DNA from: Fistulifera solaris
Taxonomy: Eukaryota > Bacillariophyta > Bacillariophyceae > Naviculales > Stauroneidaceae
Reading direction: 5' to 3'
DNA length: 64,000 nucleotides
Assembly: GCA_030295235.1 (NCBI GenBank)
Contig: AP026127.1
Location: 188,501-252,500, forward strand
Of the stretch, positions 43,973 to 54,407 are shown piece after piece. Below the pieces are notes generated by a model that was not told where the DNA came from, did not search any database, and saw only the letters and a program-made list of their open reading frames with translations. The position numbers and the translations under genes were made by a program. The first letter of the stretch is position 1. Each line of letters opens with the position of its first letter.

Positions 43973-44746
43973 TCAAAGTGTCATTTGCCACGAAACGTCG
44001 GTTCCGATTTGTGCAATCGACAAGACCGTTCCGCGGGGCGAAATCCCTTCACAAGCCACTCGTACTTGTTCCGTCAACGAGTCTGAGTCGGATGATGAGC
44101 GCCATTGACGAAGAATATCGGCACTGTGCCTTCCGATCGCCACGACTGGTTGATCCGGCTCCATGATGCCACCCGATGGCTCGATCGCACACAGCTGCTT
44201 CTGTTCAATAAGAATACTTTGCACACCCAACGGACGTCCCCAGCGCTCCAACTCGAGCCATCGCGTGTGTTGCCATGGGTTGGAATCGTCGGGAATTCCC
44301 CAAAAGACGGCCCGATACAACGACGACAAGCGTTGTGCCCATCCGGCACCCGACGATCCGTACCGCACTTGCATCTGCAGATGCAGTTGCCTCAATTTGT
44401 CAATCAACCACCGCGCATCGGCTTGAACGCCGCTGCACAACAAGAAGGTATTCGGTGTGATGGTATGGACTACGGCTAGAGGACGTTGACGTCGATGCGG
44501 CGATGTGGTGGCCACGGAAACGATGTGAATGGTTTCGTTCGCGTGTTTCACCGCCAATATCAAAGTTCCGTGTTGCAACGCCGCTTGTTTCGCGTGCTGC
44601 AATTGTTTCGACTGCCCATTTTCGTCAAGTGCACGAATCGATTCGTATCGGGATGGCGTTGTCGCAGCACTGGATGATGCCGATGCTAAGGCGAGGAGGA
44701 GCAGAAAGCATTGCAGAAGAAAGATAGAGGCGCAAGCTATTTTCAT
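43973..44746 (-). CDS. Proteasome alpha-subunit-like protein with a signal peptide
   Basis: 257 aa, intact, minus strand. Residues 1-25 are a classic signal peptide (MKIACASIFLLQCFLLLLAL, ASAS). The rest follows the 20S proteasome alpha fold: RYESIRALDENGQSKQLQHA corresponds to the alpha signature (Y-D-x-x-x-x-F-S-P-x-G-R-L-x-Q-V-E-Y-A). ALQHGTLILAVK gives the first strand, FLLCSGVQADARWLIDKLRQ matches the conserved S-G-x-x-A-D-A-R, and GVQSILIEQKQLCAIEPSGG corresponds to the G-V-x-x-L-I ... D-P-S-G region. The N-terminal F-S-P-x-G-R is altered to ALDENGQSK, so it is a divergent member. A secretory or plastid-directed alpha-like subunit is unusual. It could instead be a moonlighting N-terminal-hydrolase fold protein. 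Confidence 0.7.
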   Translation of the reverse strand: MKIACASIFLLQCFLLLLALASASSSAATTPSRYESIRALDENGQSKQLQHAKQAALQHGTLILAVKHANETIHIVSVATTSPHRRQRPLAVVHTITPNTFLLCSGVQADARWLIDKLRQLHLQMQVRYGSSGAGWAQRLSSLYRAVFWGIPDDSNPWQHTRWLELERWGRPLGVQSILIEQKQLCAIEPSGGIMEPDQPVVAIGRHSADILRQWRSSSDSDSLTEQVRVACEGISPRGTVLSIAQIGTDVSWQMTL

Positions 44747-45963
44747 GGTCTTTTTTCTCTGTGTATACTTCCGTCGCTGAACAAAGTTCTACTATCCTAA
44801 TCAATTGAAGAAACGAATCAATTTGCAGCTTGTATACAACAAAACAAACTTGTTGTGATTTTGCTTGATGCGATTGCGATAAAATGGCGCAAAATCCTCA
44901 TGACGGCAAACGCGGGTTGCGCTGCGTCATCTTTTTTCATTTTTTATATAGAATTGTCATGCCATAGCGGTACCTGAACTATAGTTACAAAGTGTGTCAG
45001 ACGTTTCGTTGTATTTGGCCTACGTTATTATTTTAGTTCTTGTTGCAATGCAAAAATCGATCAATCATTTGAATCGGTCGTTCCTCTGGAGGACTAAACA
45101 CCTAATAGCAGTATCTTATGCATCAGCTATTGGGTGTATTAAATTTTAATTTCTCGGAAAACCTCCCGGAAATCCATGGAGGGCTGAAAGATATTGTCCC
45201 CATAGATTGTCGACAAGCGGAAACACACGACAATCAATTTTCGCACTTCGTTGAGTTCGACCATGAATCTAAACGGGTTCGACGTTCGTCTCGCTAGAGT
45301 CATGCGCAACCAAACGATTAACACCTTGATAGACGTTGCAGTAGTTCCGGGCATTTTACGGGATGAGAACTTAAACATTCTTATGCCGCTACGGCAAAGG
45401 AAGTTCTACTATTTTTGAATGCAACACGGTGATGATTCATTCGAGAGCCAACGACTTCTCTCTAGCCTATCGCATTGCGTGGCGAACCTGTCCATGACTT
45501 CGTTTTCGACCCATCTCCTAAAGTTGATCGATGCATCAATGCAGAGAGGAATCGATCCGCTTGCGTCTTAATACTGGTCGGCGACCCCGGTGTCGGCCGG
45601 GAGGCGCCAGAGGCGTCTTCCTTGAATTATGCCATCGACTGGATTCCTGTTCGACGACTTCGAAGCTGGAATGTAAATTAGCTGACAACGACGACCTTGG
45701 AGGTCGCCCTTTGGCTGGTGCATTTAGCGAGAATGCGGGCAGGCGATACAAGTCAGATCATTTGATTGGATATCAGAAAAAGGTTTTCTCTATTATGCTC
45801 ACGAAAATTCCGAGATGCTTCTTTGGAATTCGGATTAACTGTCGGCGAAATGTGCCTTTGCATCAAAACCGGAAGCGCCGTGATTTTACGAGGAACTTCG
45901 TGTCGTACGACTTTTCTGCACCGTCATTATTTCTCTTCGATCGATGCTGTACATTTCACGATA
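44747..45963. other. 1.2-kb spacer, no supported gene
   Basis: Holds the promoter of the minus-strand proteasome-like gene and of copy 6. Open frames at 45378-45139 (minus) and 45475-45989 (plus) show no similarity that I can see. The open frame of copy 6 extends to 45766, but the family starts at 45964. Confidence 0.4.
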
Positions 45964-47445
45964 ATGTCAGACGCGATGCAGGACACTAGCCTCTTGTTTG
46001 GTGTGATTCCACCCTCCCTTTGCACACCAGAGCAAGTTGCTACTTGGGATGACGGGAAGGTATTGCACACGTACAAGCTACTTCGAACACCAGTAAATTG
46101 GGGAGAAATCATCCAGTACGGTAACGCCGCTATGGCTATATGGCGGGATAACGGCACCCTTACTTATATTGCCCCGTGCAATGGCGACACCCACTTTCCG
46201 GAATCAAACGAAAGCAAGCCTTCCTTGTGGTTCTACTTAAACCACCTCAAGCTGGACATAACCGGTAATACAGAAAAAGATGTTGCGGAAACGGCTGCAT
46301 TCTTTCTTCAATTGGAGGAACCTACGGGGCAGACCTCTATATTGGACATAACTGGTCACACGCCTGATGATTTTGATTTCCGTGCTGTTGATGTGCAGTG
46401 CTTAGCACATATCTTTGAAGTGGCCCCATTGCGGTGTGTGCGGTTTTGTTGCTTAACACTGAGTGCCGAACAGTCTCGTGTTCTCGCAACAAGACCGCAT
46501 GCCGTGGAGTTGGCATTTTGTGGGTGTTTGTTTGATGATCATGGCGATGCATTTGTGGATGCTTTACTGAGTCGTCAGTCTTTGTTCGGTTCATTGGAAA
46601 TAGAGGACAATGATTTGCTGAGTGACAACAACCTAAAGCGACTTTTGCAAGCTGACGTGCTGAATTATTTGGGCTTACAAAGCTTGAAGAACGAACTCCT
46701 GTTTCTTCCTTTGCCGGCTCGAGTGGATTCTCTTGATTATAGGATGTCGTCAAAATCCCTGATGGAAGATGATTTTCAGCATGCATTCATTGCAGCAAAG
46801 AAGCTATCACTAGTTATTGATCATGATGGACAACAATTTCCGACTGAAGCCTTGATATCCTTTCTGCAGCGTGTGGCTGCTTTGGGTCATTTTGTTTCGC
46901 TGCGATTCTTAGTCATCATGCCAAATCGGTTCATAGCGATTCCAGTCTGTATTGCACACGAACTGATACACGCTACCCTTGCCAATCCTAACTTGGAGGT
47001 TCTTGATTTGTCGTTCTGTAACTGGGACTGGGAACCCCACTTCGAGATACTTTTCGAGGGTATCAAAGATCACAAACAACTCTGCTCTTTGCATCTATGT
47101 GCTCGCAAACCAGCGACTTCGTTCGGGTCTGACTTTTGTCATCTTCGTAAATTGCTTTCCGTTAACCGGAAAATCATTGTTTGGGATGAAAGAGAAAACC
47201 CTTTTTCAGATGGTTCGTCGATTGACGCACTCTACGAACTGAACCGCTTTTATCGTGGTTCGGCGGGACTCGTGGCCGAGTCTCCAGCGGAGCGACAGCT
47301 GCTGCTAGCGTCGGCCTTGATGGAGAACGCGGCCGACAACCTTCAGTGCTCTGCGCTTTTGTTATTTGACCACTTGGATGTGTTGTTTGATCTACTGCAG
47401 TTTGCGCACTTGAACGAACTGTTCGGAGACAATCTTCGATTGTAG
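45964..47445 (+). CDS. Paralogous family copy 6, intact, unknown function
   Basis: 493 aa, uninterrupted. MSDAMQDTSLLFGVIPPSLC, TPEQVATWDDGKVLHTYKLL, AIWRDNGTLTYIAPCNG, EKDVAETAAFFLQLEEPTG, DFRAVDVQCLAHIFEVAP, CLTLSAEQSRVLATRPHAV, CGCLFDDHGDAFVDALLSRQ, NNLKRLLQADVLNYLGL, AALGHFVSLRF, IHATLANPNLEVLDLS, SFGSDFCHLRKLLSVNRKI, YELNRFYRGSAGLVAESPAE and SALLLFDHLDVLFDLLQFA all align with copies 2, 3 and 5. It ends without the basic tail of copies 2 and 3. As the last of the array and intact, it is a good second reference for the family. Function unknown. Confidence 0.85.
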   Translation: MSDAMQDTSLLFGVIPPSLCTPEQVATWDDGKVLHTYKLLRTPVNWGEIIQYGNAAMAIWRDNGTLTYIAPCNGDTHFPESNESKPSLWFYLNHLKLDITGNTEKDVAETAAFFLQLEEPTGQTSILDITGHTPDDFDFRAVDVQCLAHIFEVAPLRCVRFCCLTLSAEQSRVLATRPHAVELAFCGCLFDDHGDAFVDALLSRQSLFGSLEIEDNDLLSDNNLKRLLQADVLNYLGLQSLKNELLFLPLPARVDSLDYRMSSKSLMEDDFQHAFIAAKKLSLVIDHDGQQFPTEALISFLQRVAALGHFVSLRFLVIMPNRFIAIPVCIAHELIHATLANPNLEVLDLSFCNWDWEPHFEILFEGIKDHKQLCSLHLCARKPATSFGSDFCHLRKLLSVNRKIIVWDERENPFSDGSSIDALYELNRFYRGSAGLVAESPAERQLLLASALMENAADNLQCSALLLFDHLDVLFDLLQFAHLNELFGDNLRL

Positions 47446-47851
47446 CGTGATTCTTTCGAAATCAGTAAACTGACTACACTAAGGTGCATTTACATATAGT
47501 TTACTTGAATTAGGCTAGCTAGCTGTTCTTAGCTATCTGATATAGAGGGGAAAGAAACCGTACAAACCTTTAGCTAAGGTTTTGCAAACATCCGAAACCG
47601 CTTCGACTTCGGCGACAAAAATGGCTCGACGGACCGGTATACGTTATAATAGATACGGATATTCATTGACGTTTCGTTTCTATGAGTATGGTCCTGTGCA
47701 CGCGCTCTAAAAGCATTTTCGTTTTGTTTTGCCTTTATTACTACGAAAAATATCATTTGATTATTGCTGTCTGTTATTTCGTATGACGGTCTTGCCTTTC
47801 TGTGTGCTAACAAGCAAGCAAGCAAGCAAGCAAAGAAACAAGCAAGCCGCA
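47446..47851. other. Spacer before the DsbA-like gene
   Basis: No gene recognised. A short (CAAG)n run lies at 47814-47832 in the presumed 5' leader. Confidence 0.45.
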
Positions 47852-48795
47852 ATGTTATCTCGCGCTCAAACCCGTATTCTGAGCCGCACGAGAATGCTCT
47901 CAACATCCTCATTACGTCACTCTCTCGTCGTTCCTGTCGAACTCGTCAGTGACACCATGTGACCCAACGGTACGCATTTGTACATTGAAGCTTTCTCTTT
48001 CTCTCCTGTTTTCGTGATCTCACTTTCCATTCTGTTGTATCAGGCTACATCGGCAAGAAGCACTTGCAAACCGCCATTCAAACCGTCTTGGATGCACCTC
48101 TCCATCCGGACCGCCCTTTGGCGTTTGCCGTCCTCCGCGTCCCCTTCTTTCTCGAACCACAGTACGATGAAACCAAGCCTTTCATTGAAACAAATCGCGA
48201 ACGCCTCCTCACCAAATGGGGAGCACAATGGCCCCGGCAAAAGCAAACACACAACCTCAAAGGCCGCGGCATCCAAGCCGGGATACCGCATTTCAATTTA
48301 GATCGCTTGGCCTCCAATACCATGGCGTCGCATCGGTTGATTCAATATTTGGGAAAGACGTACGGATTGGATGTTTCCGAAGCGATTTATGATGTTTTGA
48401 ATGTGTATTATTTCGTCGATGGACATTCGTTGAACGATCATCCGCGTCTGGCTCAAGTCGTTGCCGACGCCTTGTCGAATTTATTTGCAAAACGCGCCAT
48501 GCCAGCTCCTACATCAAAAGAATTGCTGGATTTCTTGTCGAGTCAACAGGGCCGCAAAGAAATTCAGGCGGCAACGGCAGCTTTGCAGCAACTGGGAATT
48601 CATAGCATTCCCAAATTCATCATTGAAGGGCAAACGGTGGTGGATGGTGCCGCTTTACCGGATGTCTTTGTACAAGTCTTTCGAGAAATAGAAGAGCGAG
48701 GAACAATAGCGGGAGGTCCCTTGTTTCGAGAAATCTTGGGTGTCTCGACCGAGACCATTGCCCGGGCCAGTCATCATCGTCAATGTGATGTCTAG
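47852..48795 (+). CDS. DsbA/FrnE-like thiol oxidoreductase, candidate selenoprotein (in-frame TGA)
   Basis: Exon 1 is 47852-47969 and exon 2 is 48044-48795, with a 74-nt GT-AG intron. Predicted 289 aa if the TGA at 47960-47962 (codon 37) is read through. The N-terminus MLSRAQTRILSRTRMLSTSS is Arg/Ser-rich like a mitochondrial presequence. The active-site strand reads VELVSDTM-U-PNG-YIGKKHL, against D-T-V-C-P-W-C-Y-I-G-K in FrnE-type DsbA proteins, so TGA sits exactly where the attacking Cys belongs. The rest is clearly that family: FFLEPQYDET, FNLDRLASNTMASHRLIQYL, VLNVYYFVDGHSLNDHPRLA, LGIHSIPKFIIEGQTVVDGA. The second active-site Cys is Gly here. A SECIS-like hairpin lies in the 3' UTR (next entry). 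Alternative: a nonsense mutation or base error at the Cys codon. Confidence 0.78.
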
Positions 48796-48908
48796 TCAAA
48801 TTCGAGAAGGAGGACGAGCGACAAATGCTGCCACTTTGAATAGAATATGTGGGTGAAAAAGGACGACATTGAGATCTATAATTGGAATGGATTCCCGGCC
48901 GTAACGGA

Positions 48909-48974
48909 GATTCTTACTGAGAATGACGAGCCCAGTTACGTCCTTCATGAACGGGTTCTGATAGTCAGACAATC
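48909..48974 (+). promoter_or_regulatory. Candidate SECIS element in the 3' UTR
   Basis: Starts 114 nt after the stop codon of the DsbA-like gene. Lower helix: GATT (48909-48912) with AATC (48971-48974), and CTGA (48917-48920) with TCAG (48965-48968). After a small internal loop comes the SECIS quartet: ATGA at 48923-48926 opposite TGAT at 48959-48962, able to form the tandem G-A pairs. Upper helix: GAGCCC (48928-48933) with GGGTTC (48953-48958), then GTT (48935-48937) with AAC (48950-48952). The short apical loop carries unpaired CC at 48942-48943, a known alternative to AA. Found by eye, not by folding software. Confidence 0.65.
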
Positions 48975-49458
48975 CAACGTTGCTGTCGGGTCGATGTTTT
49001 GTCCATAAAAGCTAGATAGAAAAGATATGGAATAATAACTTTGTTAAGTTGAATGCGTTTTGATTTGAATTACCAGCACCTATATTATTAAGCCGAGCAC
49101 GAATCACTTTAGTCCCGTTCGGAAATTCGGCCGAGTACTGTTGGACCTATACTATCAAAAGAACGGTCGTCTGTACGTACGTACCTACGAAAGGCGGAGG
49201 AGAAAATTCGGGCGCGAGATTCAACTGCAACGAACGTCAATCGGAATAGTGAATCATCAACAAGGAGTCAATCCTATTGATGTCATTGATGATAGAGAGA
49301 TTCATCACACGAAATAGAAGCGTGTTGTGGGTGAAAGTTTAATTCGACAACGAGCTTTTGTTGTAGAAAAGCAAACGAGAGAGAGCTCCTAAACTCGTTC
49401 GAAATCGCCTCAGACGCACACTTATTCGCACTTTTATACGAGTATTGATTGCACTAAC

Positions 49459-52400
49459 ATGCCTTCCCGCAAACGATCACCCTCTTTTGTGGAAGAATCG
49501 AAAGAAGAAGAAACTCCGGCACAACGACTCCTGGCGGCCCTTTTATGGCAGCACTTTCAACGCACAGGTAAGTGAAAATACCCGTCTTACTGCTCAAAAC
49601 ATTACGAAACGAAACACTGATCATTGCTTAGGTCAATCGGCATTGCATACGGCAATTGCGACGGGAGATTTGGCCTTGGCGGCGGCGTTGCTGGAACGAT
49701 GTCCAACGAAGGAGATTCTGATGACACCCGATGCCGAATCGTTGTATACACCTTTGCACGAAGCGATTTATCAACGGCAGTTGAGTTTTGTGTTGCTGCT
49801 CTTACGGACGCCCTCAAAACTACGACGACCCATGGCATTGTTGCAAAATGATGAAACGAATGATTTGCAGTTTATGACAATGGCGGTGGATGCCGAAGGG
49901 CTCACGCCGGCTTGTCTACTCAAACAACTGCAACGCACCGAATTGCAAGCATGTCGTCAACAATTACTGTACGAACCGCGGATTGTAGGATCCTCTGTAT
50001 TGGGAGGACGACAATTTCGGAGTTCCAGTTTTGATTCGTTACAGGCGGAACAGGATGAATTGCATGAACTGGGACAACATTTAGACGCCTTGCGAACGCA
50101 TGATGAAGAAGAAGACGAGCCTATGGCAAGGTACGGATGTGAAGTGCTGACATTCGGAAGAGCCCATCATTGTGCTTTGGGTACAGACTCGTCGGTCGAT
50201 GGTCGTCCTCAACGAGTTCAGTACTTTGCACAAGATTGTGTGGAGCATCACGGAGGAGCGGTGGGTGTGAGTGGTGCTCCTCATCACACGGTGGTGGTTA
50301 CGGCGTCGGGGCAGTTGTATGCCTTTGGCTTGGGCAAAGGAGGACGTCTGGGAACCGGAGATGAAGCACCATGTTCCGTTCCCACGCGTGTCATGGGAGC
50401 CTTGTCGCAACGACATGTCATAGCCGCGGCGGCCGCCGACAATCATACCGTGGCGGTGTGTCGGGATGGGAGTGTCTTTGCGTGGGGCTCGAGCCGATTC
50501 GGACAAATTGGTTCCGGCGGCGATAGTAGTCCGCGTTGTTCACCACGGCGTGTGGATGATTTGAAAGGAATCGTGTGTGTCAGTGTAGCAGCAGGTGAGA
50601 AGCATTCGGTGGCGTTGTCACAGCGTGGGGAAGTCTATGTATGGGGTGATAATACCAACGGTCAATTGGGGATCAGCCGTCGGAACGGCACGCATCGTGT
50701 GCAACGCGTTGAGGCTTTATGGAATTCCAAGAAGATTGCAATTTCAATTGCCGCGTCGTCTCATGCTACACTAGTCTTGACGAAACCAACCGGGACGAAT
50801 CTTCCTGTCAATACAGTGTTTTCGTGGGGACACGGCAGTCACGTTCCTAGCAAGGTGCATTTCGAGCAATGCAACGAGAGTCGCGCCAAAATGGTACAGC
50901 CGGTAGCCATTGCCTGCGCGCGCTATCACAATGTTGTGATCACGGCGGATGGTCTTGTTTATACATGGGGACTACACGCCGACCCCTTGGGCAAGCGGTC
51001 GAATTCACACACAACACAGCCTAGTCTCGTCACTGGGATGTTACCACGGAACGGCGGAGGCGTGGCGGTAGCCGTGTCAGCGTCCGAGAATCATACGGCC
51101 ATTGTTACCGATACGGGTGAGCTGTTTACATGGGGTGCAACGTATGGCAAGAATATTCTTGGTCACGAAGGTGTCAACTGGCAACCGGATCCGAAGCGCG
51201 TGCCCGGCGTCTGTCGAGTGTTTGCGGTAGCGGCTGCTAAAGAGCACACAATCCTGCTCATGGGGGCATCCTTCCCAACGATCAAGCCGGTACCGACTCT
51301 TGGCTCTCTTGGAAGTGTAGCCGCTAGGCGGCTTGCGGAGCACGTTGATTTGTTCAATGTTCTACCAGTTTTGATTGTTGCCAATCGGATTCAGGATGAA
51401 TATCTCCGCGATTATTGCTTGAAATTTATTCATCGAAATTTAGATGGAGTCTTAAATGTTTGCCAAAAGCGGGTTGCAGATCAGTATCTTACGGAAGAAC
51501 TACATGGCGCTTCCATTGAATTTTGTGACGAAGGATCTTTTCACCCCTTGCTGCTTTCAACGCTGGTTGGTTTTCAGGTAAAGGAAACACGCTCTGTACG
51601 ACAGGATTTGCTTTCTCAAACAGACGAATGGCTCGATTATTGCAACAAATTGCTGAGCACCAATCCATATGCGGCCCGAATTGTTGCGAAATACGAGGTC
51701 ACGAAACAAACTAAAGGTATCCTACAGAGAGCACAACTACAAATGGTAAACGAGGAACGTTCTTCGGCTTCTGAAAGGTGCCTTGAGCTCGTCAACAAGA
51801 TGGATCTATCCACTAAATCACAAGCGGAAGTTACCATGAGTTCTTTATCACGAGAAGCGCGACTGATCAAAAAGCGTCTCGGTCAGATAGCCAAACTAGA
51901 GATGAAAAACAGTTCTCTGACAGAGGAAGAGCGAGAGAAGGTATCACGAAAGCTACAGCTGGAGTCGGACCTCCTAGCTGTGGAGCCTGCTATGGAAACC
52001 GTTCGTCTCACTCTTGAACGCATGATAATTGAGCAGCAACGAGAGGAAGCAGCGAAGGTAGAGAAAACAGTGCGAAGAAGTTGTCGCAACTATTCAATTA
52101 GAGGCTCCGGTGAAATCAGCGACCAGCTATAGATGCGAAATATGCCAGATCAACTGCTCGGATGTCATAAACTATGAACTACATTTGAACGGTCGAAAGC
52201 ATCGAAACAAAGTAGCACAGAAAGCGGAGGACGAACAAAGAGAAACTGCAGAAGCTGTCATGAAACAGAGTTTGATCCAGAAAGTACGAGATCCGATAAT
52301 TAACCAGCCTGTTATTGAGCCCCCTCGACGAGGACCTCCAGATTCTTGGAACTCGAAGAAATCAAACTCTTTGCCGAAGTTCAACTTACCTCCTCCGCCG

Positions 52401-52996
52401 CACGCTGTACTGAACACGATCACACCATTGAATTCCCAGCTCGGTCCTAGTGCGACTTCTCCATCAAAATCGTCTCCATCACTTCGCGATATCATGGCGG
52501 AAGAGCAAAAATTGCTGCTAAGAAGGCACCGCCTGCTGCAAGAATGAAACCGCCCAAGAAATTACCCGATTTCCAGCCGCCGTGGGCCTCAGCTCCTGTC
52601 GTTCAAGTTCAACCACCCCGAATGATTGCTGCTGCTTCGACTTCCAGTCCGTATTCTCTAGGTGACTTTTTGACACCCACCAAGCCCACACAAACGACTA
52701 AGCCTTCAACTTGGGTTTCTCCTAACCCCATGTCAGTAAAGTCGGATGCATGCGTCCGATTTCGAGACATACAGCAGCAAGAAGAGGCACTGAAAGCAAA
52801 TGCAGTTCAGACGTTTGGTTCAGCTGGGAAATGGTTTGTGCAGCACCGTGATCGAGCTGGGTCCTTTCGTGAGATTGAAGAAGCTGAAGCGAGGGAAAAG
52901 GAGCACCGTCAACTGGTCGAAGAGCAACTCGAAATAGAACGGCAGATCAAAGACGAGCAACTACGACTGCAAAAAAAAGAAACAAGTCGACGGTAG
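49459..52996 (+). CDS. Ankyrin / RCC1-repeat / BACK-like / zinc-finger protein
   Basis: Exon 1 is 49459-49567 (MPSRKRSPSFVEESKEEETP). A 64-nt intron (49568-49631, GTAAGT...GCTTAG) follows, with exon 2 from 49632, giving about 1,158 aa. Order: ankyrin units (SALHTAIATGDLALAAALLE, TPLHEAIYQRQLSFVLLLL). About seven RCC1 blades follow, from TFGRAHHCALGTD through GQLYAFGLGKGGRLGTGD, GSVFAWGSSRFGQIGSGG, GEVYVWGDNTNGQLG and GLVYTWGLHADPLG to GELFTWGATYGKNILG. A helical segment comes next (LFNVLPVLIVANRI, EYLRDYCLKFIHRNL), like the part after BTB domains. Then a coiled coil, a U1-type C2H2 finger (YRCEICQINCSDVINYELHL, NGRKH), Pro-rich linkers and a C-terminal coiled coil. The layout recalls IBTK and its plant relatives. 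Two frame changes: one A in excess at 52064-52067 and one A missing near 52524. Confidence 0.82.
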
Positions 52997-53291
52997 GAGA
53001 CGAGGAAAAAGAAGCGTCAAAATCGACGAAAGGCAATCAGAAGCAGAAAAAATGAATGTTGAATACTGTGTATGTATGTAAACTTGTACAGTAAAAAGGA
53101 CGTCGTTCTTAATTTTAGAAATCTCGACTATAACTATCGGTTATTTTTCGGCATTCGCGTCCCCTTTCACTAGCCGAATCTTTTCCACGACTGACAACTA
53201 GGTACCTTCATCCCGGAAAAGTCACAAGACAACTATTCTCGCTCCTTACTCTATACTTCGGAAACGTGACTAACTCGCCGTCCCTTCTTGA

Positions 53292-54407
53292 TCATCTTAC
53301 GTCCCAATTGTAGACGGGTGAGCTACCAAAACGATCTTTGAGAATTTCTAATGCGCCTGGAATCTCAGTAAAGGACTTTTGACATTCCATAAGAATTTTC
53401 ACAACTTCAGAAGGATGACCGGGGGTGAAGTCGGAGGGTGGGAACATCGTTAGGGGCATTGGATTGATGAAAGCAGGGAGCATCGAAGGATTTCGAAGAT
53501 GAATGGCATCAAACAACTCGTGGATCTGTTCTCTTTGACGATCAATGTTGATATCTTTACGGGTAAGCATTCCTTCGATCAGAGATTGAACTTCTTTAAT
53601 ACGCTGACCAGATTTTCCTTCGAGTGCTACTTTCACACAATGCACAGCAGAGTCGTGGGCCGCGACAATCCGGAGCTTGATTATAACAAAAGCTACCAGA
53701 AAGGGCAAAACCAATGATTGCATATCTCGACCTGCAATCAATGGGAGCGGATCCAAATATCTGCAATCTTTTTCGCGAGGATAGATCCAGTCACCTTCTC
53801 TACTGTGAAGGTGCCTCTCGAAAATCGTCTCTGGATTCGAATCCACAACTTCATTGATCTTCAGCCAGTACTGACAGAACGAAAAAGCATCATCATCACG
53901 ATTGAGAGCGATTAAAAGGAACGGCACTTGGTAACGAGCCCCCATTTGGTCGTTTGCACCCAATCGCATATGCTCCAAGAAGAGATCAAGTACTTTCTCC
54001 CAAACTTGTTTAACGTTGCTATCGAAGGCAGCACCCCAGAACGCAGTGGCCGCATCGTACGTCGTTTCCATATAAGTTTGTGCTTCCGGTAAGTTCCAGA
54101 AAAGTCCAGCATTCGTCACAAACAGATCTTCGAAGGGCGCGGAACTGAGAAAGAGGAGCTCCTCTTGTCGAACCTTTTTATTAATATCCGCAATGGCCTT
54201 ACACACCTCACGATGCATAGTAACGTAATGCTTCTTTTGACAGGTTGCGCTGCAGTACCAGGCAACATGACAGCGTGAACATCGTTAAATTTTCGTCGGT
54301 CGAATACTGCACAGTAAGCAAACGGGCTCTTTCAGTAAAAATGTATTTTTGCCTTCGTACATGGGAGCTTTATCGGCCTTTTCCTCTGCTTCAACCCAAT
54401 GAGACAT
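53292..54407 (-). CDS. MYND-type zinc finger protein with an in-frame stop
   Basis: Minus strand, start at the ATG 54407 (MSHWVEAEEKADKAPMYEGK), about 370 codons to 53292. The MYND finger reads CLLC ... RCSRCHVAWYCSATCQKKHY ... HREVC, with all expected Cys/His ligands. A TAA at 54285-54287 interrupts the frame between the first and second Cys pairs. The frame is otherwise continuous. After the finger comes a helical domain of about 300 aa (EDLFVTNAGLFWNLPEAQTY, FSFCQYWLKINEVVD) of a type I associate with expanded diatom MYND families. The C-terminal signature is GHPSEVVKILMECQKSF ... DRFGSSPVYNWDV. The stop may be a base error pair or a real mutation. Confidence 0.7.

Noticed and set aside
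45475-45989. Overlapping plus-strand open frames upstream of copy 6
   Set aside because: No similarity to the family or to any recognised domain. They end at or run into the copy 6 start region.
47956-48043. An alternative donor (GTGACC) that would splice out the TGA of the DsbA-like gene
   Set aside because: It leaves exon 2 in the wrong frame and loses the active-site region.
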